In this document: positions 10,700 to 19,504 of the stretch, piece after piece
How positions within the stretch are numbered: the stretch's first letter is position 1
Layout of the letters: each line of letters begins with the position of its first letter
From: Myxococcales bacterium
GTDB lineage: Bacteria; Myxococcota_A; Polyangia; Haliangiales; Haliangiaceae
DNA length: 64,000 nt
Direction of reading: 5' to 3'
Assembly (NCBI GenBank): GCA_016794525.1
Contig: JAEUJY010000146.1
Location: 62,001 to 126,000 of the forward strand
Notes under the pieces: model-generated
The model's input: the letters and a program-made list of their open reading frames with translations, nothing else
Told to the model about the DNA's origin: nothing
Database searches by the model: none
Program-made: the position numbers and the translations under genes

Positions 10700-11193
10700 G
10701 CGAGCCGGGCTTCTTCGATCGCTGGGGCGAGGCGCTGGTCGCGCCGCGGCGGGGGCTGGCCCGGGCCGACGCCGCCGAGCTCGGCGGGCGCCCCGGCATC
10801 GATCTGGCGCTGGCGGTGCTGGTCGCGGTGGTGGTCGCCCACACCCGCGCGGTGGTGGGCGCGGCGTGGATCGCGCTCGAGCTCGGGCCGCGGGCGGCGG
10901 TGGCGCCGGCGGTGACGACGCTGACCGCGGCGGCGACGGTGCCGCTGGTGGTGGTCGCGGTCGCGGCGCTGATCATCTGGGCCGCCGCCGGGCGCCGGCG
11001 CGACCTCGGGCGCGACGCCGACCTGGCCTGCGTGGTGGCGCTGCCGCCGATCCTGGTGGCGATGCTGGCCACCGCGGCGGCGGGCTTCGCGCGCGCGCCG
11101 AGCGGCGTGGTGTGGGCCGCCGTCGCGCTGGCGGCGGCCCGGCCGCTGATCGCGGCGATCGCGGTGGCCCGGCAGCGCGGCGGTGCCGCGTGA
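10696..11193 (+). CDS. Small polytopic membrane protein (Yip1-like?)
   Basis: 165 residues from GTG 10696, again overlapping the previous stop codon in GTGA. After a soluble 30-residue N-terminus it has about four hydrophobic helices: ~38-58, 70-96, 112-132 and 138-155. The opening pattern (FFDRWGEALVAPRRGLAR) resembles Yip1/YIF1-type bacterial membrane proteins, but the match is weak. It sits between the repeat protein and a TlpA-like thioredoxin with overlaps on both sides, so it is co-translated with them and may be an integral-membrane partner in envelope redox chemistry. That role is inference. Confidence 0.65.
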   Translation: MSEPGFFDRWGEALVAPRRGLARADAAELGGRPGIDLALAVLVAVVVAHTRAVVGAAWIALELGPRAAVAPAVTTLTAAATVPLVVVAVAALIIWAAAGRRRDLGRDADLACVVALPPILVAMLATAAAGFARAPSGVVWAAVALAAARPLIAAIAVARQRGGAA

Positions 11194-11693
11194 GGATGCG
11201 CTGGGCGATCGCGCCGGTGGTGGCGATGTGCGTCGCGCTCAACGCCGGCTGGATCGCGACCCACCTCGACTGGCTGCGGCCGCTGGTCGCGGGGCGGGCC
11301 GCGCCCGACTTCGCGCTGCCGCGGATCGATGGCGGTGCGCCGGTGGCGCTGCGCGACCTGCGCGGCCAGGTGGTGGTGGTCGAGTTCTGGGCCACCTGGT
11401 GCCGGCCGTGCCTGCAGGCGCTGCCGCACCTCGACGCCGCGACCCGGCGGTGGGGCCCGCGGGTCGCGGTGCTGGCGGTCAACGTCGACGATCGCGAGCG
11501 CGCGGCCGCGCTGTTCGCCGACGCCGGCTACGCGCCGACGCTCCTGGCCGACGATGGCGACACCGCGGATCGCTACGGCGTGCACAGCCTGCCGCACACC
11601 GTGGTGATCGACGCCGGCGGCGTGGTGCGCGCGGTGACCAACCGGCCAGCCGACGCCATCGCGGCGGTCGACCGGCTGCTCGCGCGTCCATAA
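11190..11693 (+). CDS. TlpA/ResA-like membrane-anchored thioredoxin
   Basis: 167 residues from GTG 11190 (ATG 11196 is an equally possible start). An N-terminal anchor lies at ~5-25. An AhpC/TSA-TlpA fold follows, with APDFALPRIDG, FWATWCRPC (active site C71-x2-C74) and the cis-Pro segment GVHSLPHTVVIDAGG. It should work in the periplasm as a thiol-disulfide reductant, for example for apocytochrome c. That would fit the several multiheme cytochromes encoded nearby, but the link is inference. It is the last of four genes coupled from coaX. Confidence 0.9.
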   Translation: MRMRWAIAPVVAMCVALNAGWIATHLDWLRPLVAGRAAPDFALPRIDGGAPVALRDLRGQVVVVEFWATWCRPCLQALPHLDAATRRWGPRVAVLAVNVDDRERAAALFADAGYAPTLLADDGDTADRYGVHSLPHTVVIDAGGVVRAVTNRPADAIAAVDRLLARP

Positions 11694-11744
11694 GCGGATA
11701 TCGAAGCAGCGCATCGGCGCGCGCGTTTGTGCTACCAAGGAGTC

Positions 11745-11936
11745 GTGGCTGCTCCGCTGGTCTGCGCGACGTGTCGGAAGGCGATCGCCGCCGGCGCGAC
11801 CTACGTGCGGTGCAGCGTGGCGTCGTGCAACACCGGCCGGCAGAAGCTCGTGTTCTGCAACGCGAAATGCTGGCAGGCGCACGTGCCGACGGCGCGCCAC
11901 CGCAAGGCCGCGTACGTCGAAGAGAACGGCGCGTAG
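11745..11936 (+). CDS. Small MYND-like zinc-finger protein
   Basis: 63 residues from GTG 11745. Metal ligand candidates are C7/C10, C23/C28, C38/C42, H46 and H52, in the order CATC, CSVASC, FCNAKC, then WQAH. The last part resembles a MYND finger (YC..xCQxxHW). It is too short for anything but the zinc-binding module, and such modules usually mediate protein contacts. AAGGAG lies only 2 nt before GTG, which is too close for ordinary use. TGCTACCAA ends 6 nt before GTG and could be a -10, so a leaderless start is possible. The gene lies upstream of the FAM20-like kinase. The HEAT protein two genes on begins with a related Cys pattern. Confidence 0.7.
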   Translation: MAAPLVCATCRKAIAAGATYVRCSVASCNTGRQKLVFCNAKCWQAHVPTARHRKAAYVEENGA

Positions 11937-12013
11937 GCCGGCGCGCGGGCCACGCCGCGACCCGCGCTGACCTCGGCCGCCGCGCGCGCGGGCCCGGCGC
12001 GACGCGCAGGTTT

Positions 12014-12043
12014 TTGCGGTCGCGCTTCCGCGCTTGATAGAAT
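12014..12043 (+). promoter_or_regulatory. Promoter TTGCGG-N18-TAGAAT for the FAM20-like kinase
   Basis: The -35 TTGCGG is at 12014-12019, the spacer is 18 nt and the -10 TAGAAT is at 12038-12043. Only 7 nt (TTTTTTC) separate it from GTG 12051 and they contain no purine-rich ribosome site, so the transcript is probably leaderless. The region is markedly more AT-rich than its surroundings. Confidence 0.55.
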
Positions 12044-12050
12044 TTTTTTC

Positions 12051-13178
12051 GTGCGACTCGGTTCCTGCATCGCCGTCGAGGCGGTGGCGTTCGTGGTGGT
12101 CCTCGGCGGACTCGCCATCGGCGCCTCGTCGGTGATGGCCGAGCTGCGCGGGCCGGGCGCCGAGCCGCGCCGCGACGTGGCGGTGACGATGCGGGTCGTG
12201 CCGCCGCGGCCGGTCGCGCCGCCGCCGCCGGTGTCGCCGGTCGCGCCGCCGCCGGTGTCGCCGGTCGCGCCGCCGCCGGTGTCGCCGGTCGATCCGCTGG
12301 CGCCGGTGTGGGAGTTCGCCGGTCAGCCCGACGAGCCGCTGCTCGCGCCGCTGCGCGTCGGCACGCCCGTGAAGCTCAAGGTGAACCGCGGCGGCACCTC
12401 GCTGTCGATGCGCATCGACTTCGACAACGGCGCGCGCGCGGCGTTCAAGCCCGATCAGGTGTTCGGCCAGTCGAACCCGCGGCGCGAGGTCGCGGCGTAC
12501 CGGATCGATCGCCTGCTCGGCATCGGCCACGTGCCGCCGGCGATCGCGGTGAGCTACCCGCTCGACACGCTGGTGGCCGCGGCGGAGCGCAACCCCGAGG
12601 CGCGGGCCCGGCTGCGCGACGACACGATCCCGCGGCAGGGGCGCCTGCGCGGCGAGCTGTCGTGGTGGATCCCGGTCCTGACCGACGGCTACATCGGCGC
12701 GGCACGGCTCGACTCCACCGACGGCATCGTCGTGTGGCGGCGCTGGCTCAAGGCCGGCGCGACGATCCCACCCGAGCGACTGGCGCTGTGCCAGCAGCTG
12801 TCGGCGATGGCGCTGTTCGACTTCGTCATCGACAACACCGATCGCTGGACCGGCAACAACGCCAAGATGTCCGAGGACGGCACCGTCCTCTACTTCATGG
12901 ACAACACGCTGGCGTTCGGCAAGAACCCGGCCGGCCACCACAAGACGCTGCTCTACCTGCAGCGGTCGCAGACCTTCTCGCGCCGCCTGGTCGCGCGGCT
13001 GCGCGCGCTCGATCGCGCGCAGCTGGTCGCGGTGCTGTCGACCGACACCGGCGACTTCGACGCGCTGCTCACCGACGCGGAGATCGACGCGGTGCTGGGC
13101 CGGCGCGATCGCGCGCTGGCCTACGTCGACGGGCTGATCGCCACCCACGGCGAGGCCAAGGTGCTGGCCTTCCCATGA
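12051..13178 (+). CDS. FAM20/Four-jointed-like secretory-pathway kinase homologue
   Basis: 375 residues. An N-terminal signal anchor lies at ~7-30. A Pro-rich linker with PPPVSPVA repeats spans 50-85. The rest is a domain that reads like animal FAM20 kinases. AAFKPDQ (K133) matches the ATP-binding FKP motif, REVAAYRIDRLLG (E146) matches the ion-pair helix, FDFVIDNTDR (D264) matches the catalytic DFLIGNxDR motif, and FMDNTLAFG (D284) matches the metal-binding LDNGxxFG motif. The catalytic part should face the periplasm. Its substrate (protein, sugar or lipid) is unknown. HipA/CotH-type kinases are related alternatives. It overlaps the HEAT gene by 4 nt (ATGA). Confidence 0.75.
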   Translation: MRLGSCIAVEAVAFVVVLGGLAIGASSVMAELRGPGAEPRRDVAVTMRVVPPRPVAPPPPVSPVAPPPVSPVAPPPVSPVDPLAPVWEFAGQPDEPLLAPLRVGTPVKLKVNRGGTSLSMRIDFDNGARAAFKPDQVFGQSNPRREVAAYRIDRLLGIGHVPPAIAVSYPLDTLVAAAERNPEARARLRDDTIPRQGRLRGELSWWIPVLTDGYIGAARLDSTDGIVVWRRWLKAGATIPPERLALCQQLSAMALFDFVIDNTDRWTGNNAKMSEDGTVLYFMDNTLAFGKNPAGHHKTLLYLQRSQTFSRRLVARLRALDRAQLVAVLSTDTGDFDALLTDAEIDAVLGRRDRALAYVDGLIATHGEAKVLAFP

Positions 13179-14620
13179 GCGCCGCCAGCTGTCCCGGGTG
13201 CGGCAAGGCGATCGACACCGTGCGCGCGCGCGTGGTGCGCGTCCGCGGTGGCGCGGTGATCGGGTATTGCAGCGTCGCGTGCGCGGATGGGAAGCCGGAG
13301 GCGGCGGTGGCGGTGGTGGCGGCGCCGGTGGCGGTGGTGGCGCCGGTGGCGGTGGTGGCGCCGGTGGCCGTGGCGCCGGTGGCGATCGCGACGCCGCTGG
13401 CGGCGCCGGCGCCGATCGCGGCGCCACTGGTTGCGCCGGCGGTGATCGCGACGGCGGCGGGATCGGGAGCGGGAACCGGAACCGGAACCGGATCGGGCAC
13501 GGGCACGGGCACGGGCACGGGCACGGGCACGGGATCGGGAACCGGATCGGGCACGGGCACGGGCACGGGCACGGGCACGGTGGCGGGCGCGGGAGCCGAG
13601 CGGCCGGCGCGATCGGCGAGCGTCAGCGCGACGGTCGAGGAGACCGAGCGGCCGCTGACGCCGGCGGCGACGGCGGGGCGGCGGCCGTGGGCGCTGGTGG
13701 CGATCGGCGCGGTGGCGGTGGCGGGCGCGGTCGTGGTCATCGGCCGGCGCGGCGGCGAGACGCCGCGCGAGGCGCCGCCGGCGACGCCGCCCGCGGTGGT
13801 GGTGGTCGACGCCGGTCCGCCCGCCGCGATCGATCCGCGCGCGGTGCGCGCCCGGGCGCTGACGATCACGCGCGGGCTGCTGGCGTCGCCGTCGCAGCGG
13901 GTGCAGCGCAGCGCGGCGCTGGTGCTGGGCCGGACCTGCGCGGCCGACGGGCTCGAGGGCCTGGCCACGGCGCTGGCCGACGAGGTCAGCGCGATCGCGC
14001 GCATCGAGGTGGCCGAGGCGCTGGCCCGGTGTGGCGACGCGCGCGGCAAGGCGGCGCTGACCGCCGCCGTGGCCGACCCCGATCGCCGCGACGTCCGCGC
14101 CGACGCGGCGCGGGCGCTGGCCCGGGCTGGCGACCCGGGCGGCGACGCGTTCCTGCGCCAGCTGCTGGGCCTGTCGTCGCACCGGCTCGGCGCCGCCGAG
14201 GTGCTGGTCACGCGCGGCGACGCCGCCGCGGCCAAGCTGCTCGCCGCGATCGTCGCCGACGCCAAGGCCGACCCGGCCGATCGCACGCGCGCGACGATCG
14301 CGCTGGCCGCGACCGGCGCGCCCGAGGCGATGGCCGCGGCCCGGGCCGCGCTCGCCGATCCGCTGTTCCGCCCGGCGGCGGCGCAGGCGCTGGCGCGCGC
14401 CCACGACGACAGCGCCCGGCCGGCGCTGATCGCGATGCTCGACGTCGCCGCGCTGCGCGTCGACGCGGCGCTGGCGCTCGAGGTGCTGGCGCCGGGCCTC
14501 GATCCGGTGCCGCTGTTGCCGCCGCTGGTGGCGGCGCTCGACTCGCCGCGCGACGTCGATCAGCTCACCGCGTGCGAGGCCATCGTCGTGCTGACGGCGC
14601 CGGCCGCGGAGGTGCCCTGA
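13175..14620 (+). CDS. Zinc-finger, membrane-anchored HEAT-repeat protein
   Basis: 481 residues. It starts with CPGCG...YCSVAC (C6, C9, C32, C36), a small zinc module like the protein at 11745. A Val/Ala/Pro linker (~43-94) and a Gly-Thr/Gly-Ser low-complexity stretch (~95-135) follow, the latter encoded by a G-tract hexanucleotide array. One transmembrane helix sits near 169-190 (WALVAIGAVAVAGAVVVIG). From ~230 to the end there are HEAT/PBS-lyase-type helical repeats (VLGRTCAADGLEGLATAL, ALARCGDARGKAAL and similar), a protein-binding solenoid. It is coupled to the kinase (ATGA) and to the MFS gene (TGATG). It may scaffold the kinase or transporter; this is inference. Confidence 0.75.
   Translation: MSAASCPGCGKAIDTVRARVVRVRGGAVIGYCSVACADGKPEAAVAVVAAPVAVVAPVAVVAPVAVAPVAIATPLAAPAPIAAPLVAPAVIATAAGSGAGTGTGTGSGTGTGTGTGTGTGSGTGSGTGTGTGTGTVAGAGAERPARSASVSATVEETERPLTPAATAGRRPWALVAIGAVAVAGAVVVIGRRGGETPREAPPATPPAVVVVDAGPPAAIDPRAVRARALTITRGLLASPSQRVQRSAALVLGRTCAADGLEGLATALADEVSAIARIEVAEALARCGDARGKAALTAAVADPDRRDVRADAARALARAGDPGGDAFLRQLLGLSSHRLGAAEVLVTRGDAAAAKLLAAIVADAKADPADRTRATIALAATGAPEAMAAARAALADPLFRPAAAQALARAHDDSARPALIAMLDVAALRVDAALALEVLAPGLDPVPLLPPLVAALDSPRDVDQLTACEAIVVLTAPAAEVP
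13459..13579 (+). repeat. G-tract hexanucleotide array B, inside a coding sequence
   Basis: Units GGGATC, GGGAGC, GGGAAC and CCGGAACC lead to CCGGATC and six GGGCAC copies. Then GGGATCGGGAA, another CCGGATC and five GGGCAC copies follow. The unit order repeats that of arrays A, C and D. In the frame of the HEAT protein it encodes Gly-Ser and Gly-Thr repeats. Confidence 0.85.
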
Positions 14621-15819
14621 TGGCGCGCGACCTCCGGCTGTTCTACCTGTTCCGGCTGCTCGCGACCTCGTACCTGTGGGTCCCGATCTTCATCCCGTTC
14701 AAGCAGTCGCGGGGGCTGTCGTTCCTCGAGATCATGATCCTCGGCGGCATCTACAGCGCCGTCGTGATCGTCTGCGAGATCCCGACCGGCGCGTTCGCCG
14801 ATCGCATCGGGCGCCGCACCTCGATGATGGCCGGCGCGCTGACGATGGCGCTGTCGTGCCTGATCGCCTACGGCTCGCACGGCATGGCCGGCTTCGCGGT
14901 CAGCGAGGCGCTGGCCGCGGTGTCGATGTCGCTGTGCTCGGGCGCCGACTCGGCCTACCTGTTCGACCTGCTCGACGGCCACGGCGTCGCCCACGAGTAC
15001 GGGCGGCGCGAGAGCACCGCGTCGGCGTGGCACCAGGCCGGCAGCGCGCTGGCCTACGCCGCCGGCGGCGCGCTGGCCGAGCTCGACCTCGGGCTGCCGT
15101 ACCTGGTCACCGCGCTGGTGGCGCTGGCGGCCTTCGCGACCGCGGCGACGATGGCCGACGATCGGCCGGTCGGCGCGCGGGTCGAGCGCGACCGCAGCGC
15201 CGGGCGGGCGTGGCGATCGTGGAGCGCGCACATGCGGCAGGCGCTGGCCGACGTCGCGAGCAGCGGCCGGCTGGCGTGGATGATCGGCTACTCGGCGGTG
15301 GTGTTCGTGCTGCTGCGCGCGACCGAGTACCTCTACCAGCCGCTGCTCAAGAGCCACCACCTGTCGTACGTCGAGATCGGGCTGGTGTTCGCCGCCGTCT
15401 ACCTGGTCGCGGCGTTCGTCGCTCACCGCGGCTGGGCGCTGCGGCAGCGCCTCGGCGACGAGCCGCTCCTGTGGTGCATGCTCGGCGGGCTGGCGCTGTC
15501 GTTCGTGCTGCTGGCCGAGGTGCGCGGGCCGTGGGTGCTGATGCTGCTCGGCGTGCAGGCGATCGCCAACGGCCTGTACTCGCCGCTGGTCAAGCCGCTG
15601 ATCAACCGCGAGATCCCCGACTCGGGGCGGCGCGCCACGGTGCTGTCGATCGAGTCGATCGTGCGTCGCGCGGCGATGGGCGTGTTCGCGCCGATCGCCG
15701 GGCTGTACGGCGCCCACAGCGCGATGCAGCTGTGCGGCGTGGTCGGGCTCGGCGGGATGGCGGTGCTGGCCGCGGTGACGCTGCGCCGGGTCACCTGGCG
15801 CGGCGCGCCGACGCCGTAG
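14620..15819 (+). CDS. Major facilitator superfamily transporter
   Basis: 399 residues with about 12 hydrophobic helices and almost no extramembrane domain. It contains the MFS motif A variant GAFADRIGRR after helix 2. A central cytoplasmic loop at ~180-215 is rich in Arg (RVERDRSAGRAWRSW). The substrate cannot be told; the closest general type is a drug/metabolite efflux-like MFS. It is the third gene in a row with overlapping junctions after the kinase and HEAT genes (TGATG at 14618). Its last 29 nt overlap the 3' end of the convergent octaheme cytochrome gene. Confidence 0.88.
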   Translation: MARDLRLFYLFRLLATSYLWVPIFIPFKQSRGLSFLEIMILGGIYSAVVIVCEIPTGAFADRIGRRTSMMAGALTMALSCLIAYGSHGMAGFAVSEALAAVSMSLCSGADSAYLFDLLDGHGVAHEYGRRESTASAWHQAGSALAYAAGGALAELDLGLPYLVTALVALAAFATAATMADDRPVGARVERDRSAGRAWRSWSAHMRQALADVASSGRLAWMIGYSAVVFVLLRATEYLYQPLLKSHHLSYVEIGLVFAAVYLVAAFVAHRGWALRQRLGDEPLLWCMLGGLALSFVLLAEVRGPWVLMLLGVQAIANGLYSPLVKPLINREIPDSGRRATVLSIESIVRRAAMGVFAPIAGLYGAHSAMQLCGVVGLGGMAVLAAVTLRRVTWRGAPTP

Positions 15820-17536
15820 GACTCGCCGCGGCGGCGGCCCACCCGCGCAGCGCCGGCAGCTGCGCCGCCCGCGCGGCCGGCGGCGCCAGCGGATCGTACT
15901 CGTCGGCGCGCAGCCGGCGCCCGGCCAGCGCCTCGACCGCCAGCAGCATCCACATCCGGGTGTTGGCGCGCGGATCGTCGAGCGCCTCGATCAGCCGCGG
16001 CAGCGCGCCGCGATCGCCGGCGCGGGCGTAGGCGGCGGCCGCGGTCATGCGCACGTACGGCTCGCGGTGGGTCAGCCAGGCCGGCCCGACGGCGCCGTCG
16101 ACGTCGCCGCCGTAGGCCGCGCGCCACGCCGCGGTCGGCCGCCGCCGCGCGCCCCAGCCCGCCAGCGCGCGCGCGGTCCACGCGATCGAGCGATCGAGGT
16201 GGCACAGGTTGCAGGCGTTGGGCGCGCCGGCGGCCAGCATGCGCGCGTCGGTCGGCGACGAGATGTGGTGCGAGCGCACGTAGGTGCCGATGCCCTGCAC
16301 CAGCCGCGGCATGTGGCAGTCGAGGCACGACGCCGCCGCCGGATCGTGGCGAGCGTGGGCGCGGGCCGCGGCGGGATCGGCGAGGTCGGCGTGGCAGCGG
16401 GTGCACGCCGCGACGTGGGCCGGCTGATCGGGCGCCCCCGACGCCGGGCTGGGCGTGTGCGGCTCGTGGCAGTCGACGCAGCGGATCGCGCTCGCGCACG
16501 CGCCGGCGGCCAGCGCCAGCGCTTCGCTGGAGTTGCGCGCGGCGCTGCCGTCGGGGAACCGCGGCGACGGCGTCGAGTGGCACTGCGCGCAGATCGCCAC
16601 CGTCGTGCGCGGGTCGTCGCGATCGGCGGGCGGCAGCGCGCTCCCGGGCGCGGCGACGACGGTCGGCCCGCGCGGCGCGAACACCGGCGGGGTGTCGTCG
16701 GGGTGCGCGGCGTGGGCGCGGCCGCCGAAGTGGCAGCTCTCGCAGCTGATGCCGACGGTGACCAGCCGCTCGATCGGCAGGTGGTTGTCGGTGATCAGCG
16801 GCGGCATCGGCGCCAGGTCGCGCTCGGGGCCGACGCCGACGTCGGGGCGCGCCGCGCGCAGCGCGAACGGGTAGGTGTTGTGGCACCACGCGCAGCGATC
16901 GGCCCAGGCCTCGGTCGGCGGCGCGAACGCGTCGAACCGCGGCGCGCCGGCGGCGTACTCGTCGTCGAACCACGAGTCGTAGTACGGCTGCGGGTACCAG
17001 CCGGCGCGCGCGCGCCACCAGCCGAACGGCAGCCGCACCTCGACCGCGGCGGGGTCGCCCTCGAGGACGCCGACGTACTCCTGCAGCGCGCGGCTGCCGA
17101 TCGTCCGCGTCACCCGGAACCGCCGCGCCGCGCCGCCGGCGTCGACCATCTCCATCACCGGGTGATCGTCGCGCCACGCGAAGCGCACCTGGCCGCCGCC
17201 GTAGGCCAGCGTGCGGCCGTCGAACGCGCCACGAACGGCGGCCCGGGTCGCCGGCTGGGTCATCGTGACGTGCAGCCCGGCGCGCCAGCCGGCGGCCTGC
17301 TCCGCGTGGCACCGCGCGCAGGTCGCGGGGCCGACGTAGTCGGCGTCGGTGACGTTGCTCGGCGCGTCGGCGCCGGTGATCGGCGGCGCGGGTGGCGCCG
17401 GCGGTGCGGGCGGGGGCGCCGGCGCCTGCCACGCCGTCGGCGCCGCGCGGGTCGGCGTCCGGGCGCCGCGGACCGCCGCCACCGCGGCCACCGCCCCGAC
17501 CGCCAGCGCCCCGATCGCCAGCGCGCCCCGGACCAT
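15791..17536 (-). CDS. Octaheme c-type cytochrome with C-terminal HEAT-like tail
   Basis: 581 residues. A signal anchor lies at 1-25, then a Pro-rich linker. Eight CXXCH haem-binding motifs follow in order: CARCH (from residue 73), CAWCH, CESCH, CAQCH, CVDCH, CTRCH, CLDCH and CNLCH. The spacing resembles the cytochrome c554/octaheme nitrite or hydroxylamine oxidoreductase superfamily used for periplasmic electron transfer. The last ~120 residues lack haem motifs and read like HEAT repeats (REPYVRMTAAAAYARAGDRG). It is coupled to the upstream GNAT gene by TGATG. Whether it is catalytic or only an electron carrier cannot be decided here. Confidence 0.87.
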   Translation of the reverse strand: MVRGALAIGALAVGAVAAVAAVRGARTPTRAAPTAWQAPAPPPAPPAPPAPPITGADAPSNVTDADYVGPATCARCHAEQAAGWRAGLHVTMTQPATRAAVRGAFDGRTLAYGGGQVRFAWRDDHPVMEMVDAGGAARRFRVTRTIGSRALQEYVGVLEGDPAAVEVRLPFGWWRARAGWYPQPYYDSWFDDEYAAGAPRFDAFAPPTEAWADRCAWCHNTYPFALRAARPDVGVGPERDLAPMPPLITDNHLPIERLVTVGISCESCHFGGRAHAAHPDDTPPVFAPRGPTVVAAPGSALPPADRDDPRTTVAICAQCHSTPSPRFPDGSAARNSSEALALAAGACASAIRCVDCHEPHTPSPASGAPDQPAHVAACTRCHADLADPAAARAHARHDPAAASCLDCHMPRLVQGIGTYVRSHHISSPTDARMLAAGAPNACNLCHLDRSIAWTARALAGWGARRRPTAAWRAAYGGDVDGAVGPAWLTHREPYVRMTAAAAYARAGDRGALPRLIEALDDPRANTRMWMLLAVEALAGRRLRADEYDPLAPPAARAAQLPALRGWAAAAASPTASARRAR

Positions 17537-18063
17537 CACGACCGCCGGCGCTCGAACACCAGCAGCTCGCCCAGGAACGGGTGCTCGCGCTGGCCGCACG
17601 GGCGCATGCCGCAGCGCTCGATCACCCGCAGCGACGCGGTGTGCCAGGGGAACGTGACCGCGGTGACCGCGACCACGCCGGGCTCGCCCAGCGCCCAGTC
17701 GACGCAGGCGCGGGTGCCCTCGGTGGCGAAGCCCTGGCGCTGCTCGGCGTCGTCGACGCCGTAGCCGACCTCGGCGATGCCGTCGGCCGGTCGGCCGTGG
17801 AACACGACGCTGCCGACCACGCGGCGGCGGCGATCGCGGGTGATCAGCAGCCGGTCGCCCCACAGCCGGGTGTCGGGATCGGCGCGGATCGCCTCGAGCG
17901 ACGGCGTGAACGCGCGCGCCACCAGATCGGCCCCCGGCCACGCCTCGGGCAGCGGCGCGCCACACACCGTCTCGGCGGTCGCGCGATCGCCCGCCATCAC
18001 CGCCTCGACGAACGGCAAGGTGATCGGCCACAGCTCGAGGCGTTCGGTGGTGAGCACCGGCAC
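17536..18063 (-). CDS. GNAT-family N-acetyltransferase (RimJ/RimL-like)
   Basis: 175 residues from GTG 18063 ([15 protein letters not shown]). The opening TTERLELR-type strand, the acetyl-CoA loop region [18 protein letters not shown] and the C-terminal [14 protein letters not shown] place it in the Acetyltransf_3 (RimJ/RimL) group. It transfers acetyl from acetyl-CoA to an N-terminal or side-chain amine, or to a small molecule. The substrate is not predictable. The start is supported by TACCAT 7 nt upstream. It is divergent from sdaA across only 28 bp and coupled to the octaheme cytochrome gene downstream. Confidence 0.87.
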   Translation of the reverse strand: MPVLTTERLELWPITLPFVEAVMAGDRATAETVCGAPLPEAWPGADLVARAFTPSLEAIRADPDTRLWGDRLLITRDRRRRVVGSVVFHGRPADGIAEVGYGVDDAEQRQGFATEGTRACVDWALGEPGVVAVTAVTFPWHTASLRVIERCGMRPCGQREHPFLGELLVFERRRS

Positions 18064-18070
18064 GGCGGCG

Positions 18071-18080
18071 ATGGTACCCT
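18071..18080. promoter_or_regulatory. Shared divergent -10 region ATGGTACCCT between GNAT and sdaA
   Basis: In a 28-bp gap, the minus strand reads TACCAT (18076-18071) 7 nt before the GNAT GTG. The plus strand reads TACCCT (18075-18080) 11 nt before the sdaA ATG. The two hexamers share the central TA of the GGTACC palindrome. No Shine-Dalgarno is visible for either gene. Confidence 0.4.
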
Positions 18081-18091
18081 GGCGCGCCCGC

Positions 18092-19462
<1,371 letters not shown>

Positions 19463-19487
19463 CCCCGCGGCGGAGGGGCGGTCGACG

Positions 19488-19504
19488 GACCGTCGCCGAC
19501 GGTC
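19488..19504. terminator. Hairpin between sdaA and the DUF3943 gene
   Basis: GACCGTC (19488-19494) pairs with GACGGTC (19498-19504) around a GCC loop, with no mismatch. It lies between convergent genes and overlaps the stop codon of the minus-strand gene by 2 nt. A second small stem, CGGTC/GACCG, lies just upstream and shares bases with it. No T-tract follows on either strand. Confidence 0.45.

Noticed and set aside
11735-11745. AAGGAG as the ribosome site of the MYND-like protein
   Set aside because: It is only 2 nt from the GTG. Spacing is too short for normal use, so the start is left as uncertain and possibly leaderless.
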